Shown here in pieces: positions 11,565-22,501 of a stretch of 64,000 bases of DNA (positions within the stretch are counted from its first letter, which is position 1; every line of letters starts with the position of its first letter). The position numbers were made by a program, and so were the translations under genes. This DNA comes from Metellina segmentata (taxonomy: Eukaryota > Arthropoda > Arachnida > Araneae > Tetragnathidae). The DNA lies in NCBI GenBank assembly GCA_947359465.1, contig OX375874.1, positions 86,109,672-86,173,671 on the forward strand, in the 5' to 3' direction. A model generated the notes under the pieces. That model was not told the DNA's origin. It did not search any database and worked only from the letters and a program-made list of their open reading frames with translations.

Positions 11565-11636
11565 CTCCCCGGCGGGGAATCGAACCCCGGTCTCCCGCGT
11601 GACAGGCGGGGATACTCACCACTATACCACCGAGGA
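11565..11636 (-). tRNA. tRNA-Asp(GUC) copy 30
   Basis: Consensus except A9 to G. Confidence 0.88.
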
Positions 11637-11951
11637 CTACATTGAGTGCTACGTGTTTTTGCTATTATTCCCTATGCTCTTTACCTTAATAAATCAGAAT
11701 AGTGATAACCCTATCGAACAGAGCAAAGAAAATCTGCTGAGGTGGACAAAAGAACTGTTTTTTAACTAATAACTACATGAATTATAAAATCAAAACTGAA
11801 CAGTATTAACTTCTTAAAATTGAAAAATGAACATACGTATAAATTTACTTCAATTCAAAATAAATTGACACCACGCGTAAGCATAAAAAAAAAGACACGG
11901 AAGCAAATGCGAATTGTCCCAGTGCAATAGAAAAAGGACGAAAACGAAATC

Positions 11952-12023
11952 CTCCCCGGCGGGGAATCGAACACCGGTCTCCCGCGTGACAGGCGGGGAT
12001 ACTCACCACTATACTACCGAGGA
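11952..12023 (-). tRNA. tRNA-Asp(GUC) copy 31
   Basis: U51xC61. Confidence 0.8.
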
Positions 12024-12342
12024 CTACATTAAGTGCTATGTGTTTTTGCTATTATTCCCTATGCTCTTTACCTTAATAAATCAGAATAGTGATAACCCTA
12101 TCGAACAGAGCAAAGAAAGTCTGCTGTGGTGGACAAAAGAACTGTTTTTTAACTAATAACTACATGAATTATAAAATCAAAACTGAACAGTAATAACTTC
12201 TTAAAATTGGAAAATGAACATACGTTAAAATTTACTTCAATTCAAAATAAATTGACTCCACGCGTAAGCATTAAAAAAAAAAAAGACACGGAAGCAAATG
12301 CAAATGGTCCCAGTGTGATAGAAAAAGGACGAAAACAAAATC

Positions 12343-12414
12343 CTCCCCGGCGGGGAATCGAACCCCGGTCTCCCGCGTGACAGGGTGGGATACTCACCAC
12401 TATACTACCGAGGA
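12343..12414 (-). tRNA. tRNA-Asp(GUC) copy 32, weak stem
   Basis: Anticodon GTC on the CCACC weak stem. Confidence 0.7.
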
Positions 12415-12729
12415 CTACATTAAGTGCAATGCGTTCTTGCTATTAATCCATATGCTCTTTATCTTAGTAAATCAGAATAGTGATAACCCTATCGAACAGA
12501 GCAAAGAAAATCTGCTGAGGTGGACAAAAGAACTGTTTCTTAACTAATAACTACATGAATTATAAAATCAAAACTGAACAGTATTAACTTCTTAAAATTG
12601 AAAAATGAACATACGTATAAATTTACTTCAATTCAAAATAAATTGACACCACGCGTAAGCATAAAAAAAAAGACACGGAAACAAATGCGAATTGTCACAG
12701 TGCAATAGAAAAAGGACGAAAACAAAATC

Positions 12730-12801
12730 CTCCCCGGCGGGGAATCGAACCCCGGTCTCCCGTGTGACAGGCGGGGATACTCACCACTATACTACCGAGG
12801 A
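12730..12801 (-). tRNA. tRNA-Asp(GUC) copy 33
   Basis: Loop-closing pair C31xA39 lost. Confidence 0.78.
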
Positions 12802-13116
12802 CTACATTAAGTGCTACGTGTTTATGCTATTATTCCCTATGCTCTTTACCTTAATAAATCAGAATAGTGATAACCCTATCGAACAGAGCAAAGAAAGTCT
12901 GCTGAGGTGGACAAAAGAACTGTTTTTAAACTAATATCTACATGAATTATAAAATCAAAACTGAACAGTATTAACTTCTTAAAATTGAAAAATGAACATA
13001 CGTATAAATTTACTTCAATTGAAAATAAATTGACACCACGCGTAAGCACAAAAAAAAAGACACGGAAGCAAATGCGAATTGTCCCAGTGCAATACAAAAA
13101 GGACGAAAACAAAATC

Positions 13117-13188
13117 CTCCCCTCCGGGGAATCGAACACCGGTCTCCCGCGTGACAGGCGGGGATACTCACCACTATACTACCGAGGA
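13117..13188 (-). tRNA. tRNA-Asp(GUC) copy 34
   Basis: Acceptor inner pairs 6-66 and 7-65 lost; U51xC61. Confidence 0.68.
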
Positions 13189-13505
13189 CTACATTAAGTG
13201 CTATGTGTTTTTGCTATTATTCCCTATGCTCTTTACCTTAATAAATCAGAATAGTGATAACCCTATCGAACAGAGCAAAGAAAGTCTGCTGTGGTGGACA
13301 AAAGAACTGTTTTTTAACTAATAACTACATGAATTGTAAAATCAAAACTGAACAGTAATAACTTCTTAAAATTGAAAAATGAACATACGTTAAAATTTAC
13401 TTCAATTCAAAATAAATTGACTCCACGCGTAAGCATTAAAAAAAAAAGACACGGAAGCAAATGCAAATTGTCCCAGTGCGATAGAAAAAGGACGAAAACA
13501 AAATC

Positions 13506-13577
13506 CTCCCCGGCGGGGAATCGAACCCCGGTCTCCCGCGTGACAGGGTGGGATACTCACCATTATACTACCGAGGA
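13506..13577 (-). tRNA. tRNA-Asp(GUC) copy 35, weak stem
   Basis: CCACC weak stem; one A-box/D-loop change. Confidence 0.68.
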
Positions 13578-13893
13578 CTACATTAAGTGCAATGCGTTCT
13601 TGCTATTAATCCATATGCTCTTTACCTTAGTAAATCAGAATAGTGATAACCCTATCGAACAGAGCAAAGAAAATCTGCTGAGGTGGACAAAAGAACTGTT
13701 TCTTAACTAATAACTACATGAATTATAAAATCAAAACTGAACAGTATTAACTTCTTAAAATTGAAAAATGAACATACGTATAAATTTACTTCAATTCAAA
13801 ATAAATTGACACCACGCGTAAGCATAAAAAAAAAAGACACGGAAACAAATGCGAATTGTCACAGTGCAATAGAAAAAGGACGAAAACAAAATC

Positions 13894-13965
13894 CTCCCCG
13901 GCGGGGAATCGAACCCCGGTCTCCCGTGTGACAGGCGGGGATACTCACCACTATACTACCGAGGA
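13894..13965 (-). tRNA. tRNA-Asp(GUC) copy 36
   Basis: C31xA39. Confidence 0.78.
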
Positions 13966-14280
13966 CTACATTAAGTGCTACGTGTTTATGCTATTATTCC
14001 CTATGCTCTTTACCTTAATAAATCAGAATAGTGATAACCCTATCGAACAGAGCAAAGAAAGTCTGCTGAGGTGGACAAAAGAACTGTTTTTAAACTAATA
14101 TCTACATGAATTATAAAATCAAAACTGAACAGTATTAACTTCTTAAAATTGAAAAATGAACATACGTATAAATTTACTTCAATTGAAAATAAATTGACAC
14201 CACGCGTAAGCACAAAAAAAAAGACACGGAAGCAAATGCGAATTGTCCCAGTGCAATACAAAAAGGACGAAAACAAAATC

Positions 14281-14352
14281 CTCCCCTCCGGGGAATCGAA
14301 CACCGGTCTCCCGCGTGACAGGCGGGGATACTCACCACTATACTACCGAGGA
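14281..14352 (-). tRNA. tRNA-Asp(GUC) copy 37
   Basis: As copy 34. Confidence 0.68.
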
Positions 14353-14670
14353 CTACATTAAGTGCTATGTGTTTTTGCTATTATTCCCTATGCTCTTTAC
14401 CTTAATAAATCAGAATAGTGATAACCCTATCGAACAGAGCAAAGAAAGTCTGCTGTGGTGGACAAAAGAACTGTTTTTTAACTAATAACTACATGAATTG
14501 TAAAATCAAAACTGAACAGTAATAACTTCTTAAAATTGAAAAATGAACATACGTTAAAATTTACTTCAATTCAAAATAAATTGACTCCACGCGTAAGCAT
14601 TAAAAAAAAAAAGACACGGAAGCAAATGCAAATTGTCCCAGTGCGATAGAAAAAGGACGAAAACAAAATC

Positions 14671-14742
14671 CTCCCCGGCGGGGAATCGAACCCCGGTCTC
14701 CCGCGTGACAGGCGGGGATACTCAGCACTATACTACCGAGAA
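14671..14742 (-). tRNA. tRNA-Asp(GUC) copy 38
   Basis: The 5' end is TTCTCGG (U2 wobble with G70), with a change in the A box/D loop (GTGCTGAG). Marker unit for the 13.6-kb duplication. Confidence 0.78.
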
Positions 14743-15058
14743 ACTACATTAAGTGCTATGTGTTTTTGCTATTATTCCCTATGCTCTTTACCTTAATAAA
14801 TCAGAATAGTGATAACCCTATCGAACAGAGCAAAGAAAGTCTGCTGAGGTGGACAAAAGAACTGTTTTTTAACTAATAACTACATGAATTATAAAATCAA
14901 AACTCTACAGTATTAACTTCTTAATATTGAAAAATGAACATACGTATAAATTTATTTCAATTCAAAATAAATTGACACCACGCGTAAGCACAAAAAAAAA
15001 GACACGGAAGCAAATGCGAATTGTCCCAGTGCAATACAAAAAGGACGAAAACAAAATC

Positions 15059-15130
15059 CTCCCCTCCGGGGAATCGAACCCCGGTCTCCCGCGTGACAGG
15101 CGGGGATACTCACCACTATACTACCGAGGA
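15059..15130 (-). tRNA. tRNA-Asp(GUC) copy 39
   Basis: Acceptor pairs 6-66 and 7-65 lost; T stem intact. Confidence 0.72.
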
Positions 15131-15447
15131 CTACATTAAGTGCTATGTGTTTTTGCTATTATTCCCTATGCTCTTTACCTTAATAAATCAGAATAGTGAT
15201 AACCCTATCGAACAGAGCAAAGAAAGTCTGCTGAGGTGGACAAAAGAACTGTTTTTTAACTAATAACTACATGAATTATAAAATCAAAACTGAACAGTAA
15301 TAACTTCTTAAAATTGAAAAATGAACATACGTTAAAATTTACTTCAATTCAAAATAAATTGACTCCACGCGTAAGCATTAAAAAAAAAAGACACGGAAGC
15401 AAATGCAAATTGTCCCAGTGCGATAGAAAAAGGACGAAAACGAAATC

Positions 15448-15519
15448 CTCCCCGGCGGGGAATCGAACACCGGTCTCCCGCGTGACAGGCGGGGATACTC
15501 ACCACTATACTACCGAGGA
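15448..15519 (-). tRNA. tRNA-Asp(GUC) copy 40
   Basis: U51xC61. Confidence 0.8.
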
Positions 15520-15833
15520 CTACATTAAGTGCTATGTGTTTTTGCTATTATTCCCTATGCTTCTTACCTTAATAAATCAGAATAGTGATAACCCTATCGA
15601 ACAGAGCAAAGAAAGTCTGCTGAGGTGGACAAAAGAACTGTTTTTTAACTAATAACTACATGAATTATAAAATCAAAACTGAACAATATTAACTTCTTAA
15701 AATTGAAAAATGAACATACGTATAAATTTACTTCAATTGAAATTAAATTGACACCACGCGTAAGCATAAAAAAAAGACACGGAAGCAAATGCGAATTGTC
15801 CCAGTGCAATAGAAAAAGGACGAAAACGAAATC

Positions 15834-15905
15834 CTCCCCGGCGGGGAATCGAACACCGGTCTCCCGCGTGACAGGCGGGGATACTCACCACTATACTACC
15901 GAGGA
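15834..15905 (-). tRNA. tRNA-Asp(GUC) copy 41
   Basis: U51xC61. Confidence 0.8.
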
Positions 15906-16220
15906 CTACATTAAGTGCTATGTGTTTTTGCTATTATTCCCTATGCTCTTTACCTTAATAAATCAGAATAGTGATAACCCTATCGAACAGAGCAAAGAAA
16001 GTCTGCTGAGGTGGACAAAAGAACTGTTTTTTAACTAATAACTACATGAATTATAAAATCAAAACTGAACAGTATTAACTTCTTAAAATTGAAAAATGAA
16101 CATACGTATAAATTTACTTCAATTCAAAATAAATTGACACCACGCGTAAGCATAAAAAAAAAGACACGGAAGCAAATGCGAATTGTACCAGTGCAATAGA
16201 AAAAGGACGAAAACAAAATC

Positions 16221-16292
16221 CTCCCCGGCGGGGAATCGAACCCCGGTCTCCCGCGTGACAGGCGGGGATACTCACCACTATACTACCGAGGA
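16221..16292 (-). tRNA. tRNA-Asp(GUC) copy 42
   Basis: Consensus. Confidence 0.92.
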
Positions 16293-16606
16293 CTACATTA
16301 AGTGCTACGTGTTTATGCTATTATTCCCTATGCTCTTTACCTTAATAAATCAGAATAGTGATAACCCTATCGAACAGAGCAAAGAAAGTCTGCTGAGGTG
16401 GACAAAAGAACTGTTTTTAAACTAATATCTACATGAATTATAAAATCAAAACTGAACAGTATTAGCTTCTTAAAATTGAAAAATGCACATACGTATAAAT
16501 TTACTTCAATTCAAAATAAATTGACACCACGCGTAAGCATAAAAAAAAGACACGGAAGCAAATGCGAATTGCCCCAGTGCAATAGAAAAAGGACGAAAAC
16601 AAAATC

Positions 16607-16678
16607 CTCCACGGCGGGGAATCGAACAACGGTCTTCCGCGTGACAGGCGGGGTTACTCACCACTATACTACCGAGGA
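16607..16678 (-). tRNA. tRNA-Asp(GUC) copy 43, degraded
   Basis: Lesions in all four stems (U4xU68, G10xA25, C27xA43, T stem 50 and 51). Likely inactive. Confidence 0.55.
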
Positions 16679-16991
16679 CTACAATAAGTGCTATGTGTTT
16701 TTGCTATTATTTCCTATGCTCTTTACCTTAATAAATCAGAATAGTGATAACCCTATCGAACAGAGAAAAGAAAGTCTGCTGAGGTGGACAAAAGAACTGT
16801 TTTTTAACTAATAACTACATGAATTATAAAATCAAAACTGAACAGTATTAACTTCTAAAATTGAAAAATGAACATACGTATAAATTTACTTCAATTCAAA
16901 ATAAATTGACACCACGCGTAAGCATAAAAAAAAGACACGGAAGCAAATGCGAATTGTTCCAGTGCAATAGAAAAAGGACGAAAACAAAACC

Positions 16992-17063
16992 ATCCATGGC
17001 GGGGAATCGAACCCCGGTCTCCCGCGTGACAGGCGGGGATACTCACCACTATACTACCGAGGA
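16992..17063 (-). tRNA. tRNA-Asp(GUC) copy 44
   Basis: CATGG acceptor type: C5xA67 and U4xU68, discriminator changed G to U. Confidence 0.7.
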
Positions 17064-17377
17064 CTACATTAAGTGCTATGTGTTTTTGCTATTATTCCCT
17101 ATGCTCTTTACCTTAATAAATCAGAATAGTGATAACCCTATCGAACAGAGCAAAGAAAGTCTGCTGAGGTGGACAAAATAACTGTTTTTTAACTAATAAC
17201 TACATGAAATATAAAATCAAAACTGAACAGTATTAACTTCTTAAAATTGAAAAATGAACATACGTATAAATTTACTTCAATTGAAAATAAATTGACACCA
17301 CGCGTAAGCATAAAAAAAAGACACGGAAGCAAATGCGAATTGTCCCAGTGCAATAGAAAAAGGACGAAAACGAAATC

Positions 17378-17449
17378 CTCCCCGGCGGGGAATCGAACAC
17401 CGGTCTCCCGCGTGACAGGCGGGGATACTCACCACTATACTACCGAGGA
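17378..17449 (-). tRNA. tRNA-Asp(GUC) copy 45
   Basis: U51xC61. Confidence 0.8.
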
Positions 17450-17767
17450 CTACATTAAGTGCTATGTGTTTTTGCTATTATTCCCTATGCTCTTTACTTT
17501 AATAAATCAGAATAGTGATAACCCTATCGAACAGAGCAAAGAAAGTCTGCTGTGGTGGACAAAAGAACTGTTTTTTAACTAATAACTACATGAATTATAA
17601 AATCAAAACTGAACAGTAATAACTTCTTAAAATTGGAAAAAGAACATACGTTAAAATTTACTTCAATTCAAAATAAATTGACTCCACGCGTAAGCATTAA
17701 AAAAAAAAAGACACGGAAGCAAATGCAAATGGTCCCAGTGTGATAGAAAAAGGACGACAACAAAATC

Positions 17768-17839
17768 CTACCCGGCGGGGAATCGAACCCCGGTCTCCCG
17801 CGTGACAGGCGGGGATACTCACCACTATACTACCGAGGA
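17768..17839 (-). tRNA. tRNA-Asp(GUC) copy 46
   Basis: C2xU70. Confidence 0.82.
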
Positions 17840-18155
17840 CTACATTAAGTGCAATGCGTTCTTGCTATTAATCCATATGCTCTTTACCTTAGTAAATCAG
17901 AATAGTGATAACCCTATCGAACAGAGCAAAGAAAATCTGCTGAGGTGGACAAAAGAACTGTTTCTTAACTAATAACTACATGAATTATAAAATCAAAACT
18001 GAACAGTATTAACTTCTTAAAATTGAAAAATGAACATACGTATAAATTTACTTCAATTCAAAATAAATTGACACCACGCGTAAGCATAAAAAAAAAAGAC
18101 ACGGAAACAAATGCGAATTGTCACAGTGCAATAGAAAAAGGACGAAAACAAAATC

Positions 18156-18227
18156 CTCCCCGGCGGGGAATCGAACCCCGGTCTCCCGTGTGACAGGCGG
18201 GGATACTCACCACTATACTACCGAGGA
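18156..18227 (-). tRNA. tRNA-Asp(GUC) copy 47
   Basis: C31xA39. Confidence 0.78.
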
Positions 18228-18541
18228 CTACATTAAGTGCTACGTGTTTATGCTATTATTCCCTATGCTCTTTACCTTAATAAATCAGAATAGTGATAAC
18301 CCTATCGAACAGAGCAAAGAAAGTCTGCTGAGGTGGACAAAAGAACTGTTTTTTAACTAATAACTACATGAATTATAAAATCAAAACTGAACAGTATTAA
18401 CTTCTAAAATTGAAAAATGAACATACGTATAAATTTACTTCAATTCAAAATAAATTGACACCACGCGTAAGCATAAAAAAAAAGACACGGAAGCAAATGC
18501 GAATTGTTCCAGTGCAATAGAAAAAGGACGAAAACAAAACC

Positions 18542-18613
18542 ATCCATGGCGGGGAATCGAACCCCGGTCTCCCGCGTGACAGGCGGGGATACTCACCACT
18601 ATACTACCGAGGA
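18542..18613 (-). tRNA. tRNA-Asp(GUC) copy 48
   Basis: CATGG acceptor type as copy 44. Confidence 0.7.
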
Positions 18614-18930
18614 CTACATTAAGTGCTATGTGTTTTTGCTATTATTCCCTATGCTCTTTACCTTAATAAATCAGAATAGTGATAACCCTATCGAACAGAG
18701 CAAAGAAAGTCTGCTGTGGTGGACAAAAGAACTGTTTTTTAACTAATAACTACATGAATTATAAAATCAAAACTGAACCGTAATAACTTCTTAAAATTGG
18801 AAAATGAACATACGTTAAAATTTACTTCAATTCAAAATAAATTGACTCCACGCGTAAGCATTAAAAAAAAAAGACACGGAAGCAAATGCAAATTGTCCCA
18901 GTGCGATAGAAAAAGGACGAAAACAAAATC

Positions 18931-19002
18931 CTCCCCGGCGGGGAATCGAACACCGGTCTCCCGCGTGACAGGTGGGGATACTCACCACTATACTACCGAG
19001 GA
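18931..19002 (-). tRNA. tRNA-Asp(GUC) copy 49
   Basis: A30xC40 in the anticodon stem; U51xC61. Confidence 0.72.
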
Positions 19003-19318
19003 CTACATTAAGTGCTATGTGTTTTTGCTATTATTCCCTATGCTCTTTACCTTAATAAATCAGAATAGTGATAACCCTATCGAACAGAGCAAAGAAAGTC
19101 TGCTGAGGTGGACAAAAGAACTGTTTTTTAACTAATAACTACATGAATTATAAAATCAAAACTGAACAGTATTAACTTCTTAATATTGAAAAATGAACAT
19201 ACGTATAAATTTATTTCAATTCAAAATAAATTGACACCACGCGTAAGCATAAAAAAAAAAGACACGGAAGCAAATGCGAATTGTCCCAGTGCAATACAAA
19301 AAGGACGAAAACAAAATC

Positions 19319-19390
19319 CTCCCCGGCGGGGAATCGAACCCCGGTCTCCCGCGTGACAGGTGGGGATACTCACCACTATACTACCGAGGA
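19319..19390 (-). tRNA. tRNA-Asp(GUC) copy 50
   Basis: A30xC40 only. Confidence 0.8.
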
Positions 19391-19705
19391 CTACATTAAG
19401 TGCTACGTGTTTTTGCTATTATTCCCTATGCTCTTTACCTTAATAAATCAGAATAGTGATAACCCTATCGAACAGAGCAAAGAAAGTCTGCTGAGGTGGA
19501 CAAAAGAACTGTTTTTTAACTAATAACTACATGAATTATAAAATCAAAACTGAACAGTATTAACTTCTTAAAATTGAAAAATGAACATACGTATAAATTT
19601 ACTTCAATTCAAAATAAATTGACACCACTCGTAAGCATAAAAAAAAAGACACGGAAGCAAATGCGAATTGTCCCAGTGCAATAGAAAAGAGACGAAAACG
19701 AAATC

Positions 19706-19777
19706 CTCCCCGGCGGGGAATCGAACCCCGGTCTCCCGCGTGACAGGCGGGGATACTCACCACTATACTACCGAGGA
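19706..19777 (-). tRNA. tRNA-Asp(GUC) copy 51
   Basis: Consensus. Confidence 0.92.
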
Positions 19778-20094
19778 CTACATTAAGTGCTATGTGTTTT
19801 TGCTATTATTCCCTATGCTCTTTACCTTAATAAATCAGAATAGTGATAACCCTATCGAACAGAGCAAAGAAAGTCTGCTGTGGTGGACAAAAGAACTGTT
19901 TTTTAACTAATAACTACATGAATTATAAAATCAAAACTGAACAGTAATAACTTCTTAAAATTGAAAAATGAACATACGTTAAAATTTACTTCAATTCAAA
20001 ATAAATTGACTCCACGCGTAAGCATTAAAAAAAAAAGACACGGAAGCAAATGCAAATTGTCCCAGTGCGATAGAAAAAGGACGAAAACAAAATC

Positions 20095-20166
20095 CTCCCC
20101 GGCGGGGAATCGAACCCCGGTCTCCCTCGTGACAGGCGGGGATACTCACCACTATACTACCGAGGA
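20095..20166 (-). tRNA. tRNA-Asp(GUC) copy 52, beside the transposon
   Basis: G30xA40 (plus strand CCCTCG). The transposon begins 9 bp upstream of its 5' end, replacing its usual 5' flank. Confidence 0.8.
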
Positions 20167-20171
20167 CTACA

Positions 20172-20175
20172 TTAA
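20172..20175. other. Target-site duplication TTAA, left
   Basis: TTAA from the array spacer (ACATTAAGTG in intact units) abuts the left end of the inserted element and is repeated on its right side. Confidence 0.85.
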
Positions 20176-20193
20176 GGCGTACGTACACACTAG
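20176..20193 (+). repeat. Terminal inverted repeat, left
   Basis: 18 bp, 16/18 identical to the reverse complement of 22909-22926. Confidence 0.85.
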
Positions 20194-20794
20194 AACATTT
20201 TTTTCTTAATTTTCACTTTAAAAATCCTGTTTTTTCACAGAATGTCACTAATGTGTGCTTAAAATCATTTCAGTGTGAAAAAATCAAATTAAACTAATTA
20301 TTAATTACCTAATTAACATACAATGAACTAATTAGTATGTTTTTTGAAACGTGATATCTTAAATTCTAATTTGTTCAGAAAGATAATTCTAGTTGCAAAT
20401 TATTGGTAATATCTTCCTTCATGTGGTCTCCCTCAACCAAGTTGCTAGAGAGAATAGTTTTTTTTAAATAAATTTTTTTGTCAAAAATGGATAGAAAATC
20501 AAGAATTTTTCTAGACGTTTAACTTTTAAAAATTCATTAAAAATTTATTTATTATCTAAAACTCTTAATTGAGGGAGACTACATCCACTGTGTTATACAG
20601 ATAATAATGGTATATAAATAATTATGATAGGTTAATTCATTGTTGAGATATCACGTTTAGAATGAAACATCATACTGCAAAAACATGATTCTTCAGAAAT
20701 TGAGGTTAAAGTTTTGGAAACATGTTTTCATAATATGTTAACAAAATTGATAAAAGTAATGCTTTTTATTGCTTGCTAAGCTACTTACTAACAA
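20194..20794. other. Non-coding 3' flank of the transposase
   Basis: AT-rich sequence between the left terminal repeat and the transposase stop. It holds only the imperfect inverted repeat described separately; no gene seen. Confidence 0.6.
20347..20658. repeat. Imperfect inverted repeat inside the transposon
   Basis: AAACGTGATATC near 20347 mirrors GATATCACGTTT at 20647-20658. ATGTGGTCTCCCTCAA at 20421-20436 mirrors TTGAGGGAGACTACAT at 20569-20584 with one mismatch. The arms are each about 100 bp but poorly matched between these anchors. It lies between the transposase stop and the left end, so it could be subterminal transposase-binding sequence or an older nested element. Confidence 0.6.
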
Positions 20795-22501
20795 CTAAAA
20801 GCCCCCTGAAGCATATGTCAGACCTTCTTTTTCCACTTTTTTATCTTCTTTTTTTTTTTTAATGCCTCGTAACAATTTTCTTCTTTGTTTCTGGAGCGGT
20901 GTTGACTGTCGCAAACTTTCAGATAGGCGCAAGTCATTTCTACTTTCAATGCCGGCAACCATGAAATGACCAGGACTGATGCCCATCTGTCTCATGATCT
21001 CAAGTTCGGGCTTATATCCACTGTTAAAATGGATAACAGCATCAAGAACTGACAGTTTTAAGGTATCAGCACCTGCAAATTTAGTTTTTGGGCATCGCTT
21101 CCATATCAGGGAATGAAGGCATTCATTGTTGTTCTGGGTTTTGCCATGGAGACACTTTTGCAGCATATCGGCACTAGTTAGCCGTGAATAAATAGGCTTG
21201 ATATGCTTCAGTATCTCCAGTGGCAATCCTCCTTTATGATGATATGTACTCTGTTTTCCACGAGCTGTGGCACGTTGGTATGAACACCAACTATCGAGTC
21301 CCTGTGGGCATTTAGTATGGAGTGGATGAGTATCCCGTGCACTCAGGTGATACAAGGTACTCCAAATTGCACGGGACATTGCCTCCACTGACGCAGTATT
21401 GTTGCGTAAAGCAAGACCAAAATAATTTTGCATCGTGTTTATTTTGGCATCTGTAAGCTTGCCTTTACCTCCAATGCCCTTCACCGTCTTTTTTAATTTT
21501 CTCAAGGCGGTTCCCAGTCTTTTTTGATAGTGACCGATGCACTCCTTCTTTAAAATTTCTTTTCCGCCGTATGGATCCAGCTCACACACAGCAGAATAGC
21601 TCTTGCTGTCCCCATCACCGTAAAAATCCAAATACTCCAATCCTCTAGTCTGAACGGACCGCTGGAATATCCGTCCTGCGCCGATAGGTTCCATGCTAGC
21701 TGATGATCCACTATAATTGATGGAACACTGGTGATCGGCTTTCCATGACTGGTATCGTACGGAAGACTTGTCTTTATTGATCCATTTACGACATCCAATG
21801 CACTCCTTAGACAAGACTTCAACGTCGAGTACCTCACCTGAGTCGATGGAAATGGCTGTGACTACTCCATTTAACGAGGAGTAACCTCGCCTGTGCCAGG
21901 TCCCATCAATGGATACCCCACATTCTTGTGTACCCTTTAGCTGGCCAAGACGATGAGCCGCCATTCGCATGGTTTTATCAGCAAGAGGCTGCACGACACG
22001 CAACAAAGCTTTCATATGCCTGTTGTAGGGAACTTGGTTTGGTGGGGGAGGCATGTTCATCACCGTCATGAAATGGGACGCTTCTCGGTGACCACAACCA
22101 ATCTGCCGCATGGCATATACGAGTCGTCTATTCACTTCGTAGAACTGGCCATGTCTTTTGGAAGTAGGATAGGGAGTGCTTGCAAAGTCACAATTTTGAC
22201 ATGCAAGATTCAGTTCTACACAGCATCCCATTTTCCTTGAAATATTGCTCTGTATGTACAGAGTCTTATCTGAGCAGTTAGGGCAGTTAAACAAGCAAAA
22301 TAATTCATTCAAACAATCAAGCTCAATAAAAAAACACTCTCCCCGAGAGTCACGAGTTGTTTCATCGTAGATAATATTACCAAGCTTGACTTTTGAAGCA
22401 GATGAATTTGCTTCACTACTATCAGTAGATTTGGCCTTTATATGCTGATTAGAACAAAATGTCTTCTTCTTAGAACGCTGTCTTCTTGAAGAAGAACCCA
22501 T
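20795..22501 (-). CDS. Kolobok/Mutator-like transposase, 568 aa, intact
   Basis: This gene should encode the DDE-type transposase that cuts and pastes the surrounding element. I chose the methionine at 22501 (MGSSSRRQRSKKK) because the 59 codons upstream, up to 22678, are hydrophobic and low-complexity, unlike a nuclear protein; the frame itself starts at 22678. Visible features, numbered from 22501: a basic N terminus, two CxxC pairs near residues 73-76 and 101-104 that suggest a zinc-binding module, then the family signature DGTWHRRGYSSLNGVV at about 199. YGDGDSKSY follows near 295 and NNNECLHSLIW near 458. The D199, D296 or D298 and E460 positions are the likely catalytic triad. CxxC (ECIGC) lies near 234-237 and a lysine-rich tail closes the protein. 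The family is annotated in arthropods as 'Mutator-like transposase domain'; the exact superfamily name is from memory. No stop or frameshift was seen, so it may still be functional. Confidence 0.88.
   Translation of the reverse strand: MGSSSRRQRSKKKTFCSNQHIKAKSTDSSEANSSASKVKLGNIIYDETTRDSRGECFFIELDCLNELFCLFNCPNCSDKTLYIQSNISRKMGCCVELNLACQNCDFASTPYPTSKRHGQFYEVNRRLVYAMRQIGCGHREASHFMTVMNMPPPPNQVPYNRHMKALLRVVQPLADKTMRMAAHRLGQLKGTQECGVSIDGTWHRRGYSSLNGVVTAISIDSGEVLDVEVLSKECIGCRKWINKDKSSVRYQSWKADHQCSINYSGSSASMEPIGAGRIFQRSVQTRGLEYLDFYGDGDSKSYSAVCELDPYGGKEILKKECIGHYQKRLGTALRKLKKTVKGIGGKGKLTDAKINTMQNYFGLALRNNTASVEAMSRAIWSTLYHLSARDTHPLHTKCPQGLDSWCSYQRATARGKQSTYHHKGGLPLEILKHIKPIYSRLTSADMLQKCLHGKTQNNNECLHSLIWKRCPKTKFAGADTLKLSVLDAVIHFNSGYKPELEIMRQMGISPGHFMVAGIESRNDLRLSESLRQSTPLQKQRRKLLRGIKKKKEDKKVEKEGLTYASGGF

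Larger units (their letters stand above)
5968..11700. repeat. Eight-unit higher-order repeat (period about 3106 bp)
   Basis: The units with tRNA starts 6129 through 8459 recur at 9236 through 11565 with a constant offset of 3106-3107 bp, including small private variants such as GATGACC in the spacer. It overlaps the six-unit repeat, so successive unequal exchanges are layered. Edges are approximate. Confidence 0.85.
12290..14620. repeat. Three-unit higher-order repeat, two copies (period 1164 bp)
   Basis: tRNA starts 12343, 12730 and 13117 match 13506, 13894 and 14281 in type: weak-stem GTC, CCCGTG stem variant, TCCCCTCC acceptor variant. Edges are approximate. Confidence 0.8.
1..20175 (-). 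repeat. tRNA-Asp tandem array, left part (52 tRNA copies)
   Basis: This is a head-to-tail array of units about 387-388 bp long, each with one minus-strand tRNA. The first base lies just upstream of a tRNA 5' end, so the array continues beyond the left edge. The consensus tRNA folds as a 72-nt cloverleaf: acceptor TCCTCGG with CCGGGGA, anticodon stem CCCGC with GCGGG around loop CTGTCAC, T stem CGGGG with CCCCG around TTCGATT, discriminator G. No intron and no encoded CCA are seen. The spacer is AT-rich and nearly invariant. It contains an A tract of variable length (about 5-12 A on the plus strand) some 60 bp past the tRNA 3' end. The array stops where a transposon inserted into a TTAA of the spacer. 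Confidence 0.95.

Noticed and set aside
12876..13139. Minus-strand open frames of 60-87 codons within array units
   Set aside because: Present only in a few units because of chance loss of stops; no motif and no conservation across the array.
21953..22240. Plus-strand 95-codon frame inside the transposon
   Set aside because: Shadow of the transposase gene on the other strand.
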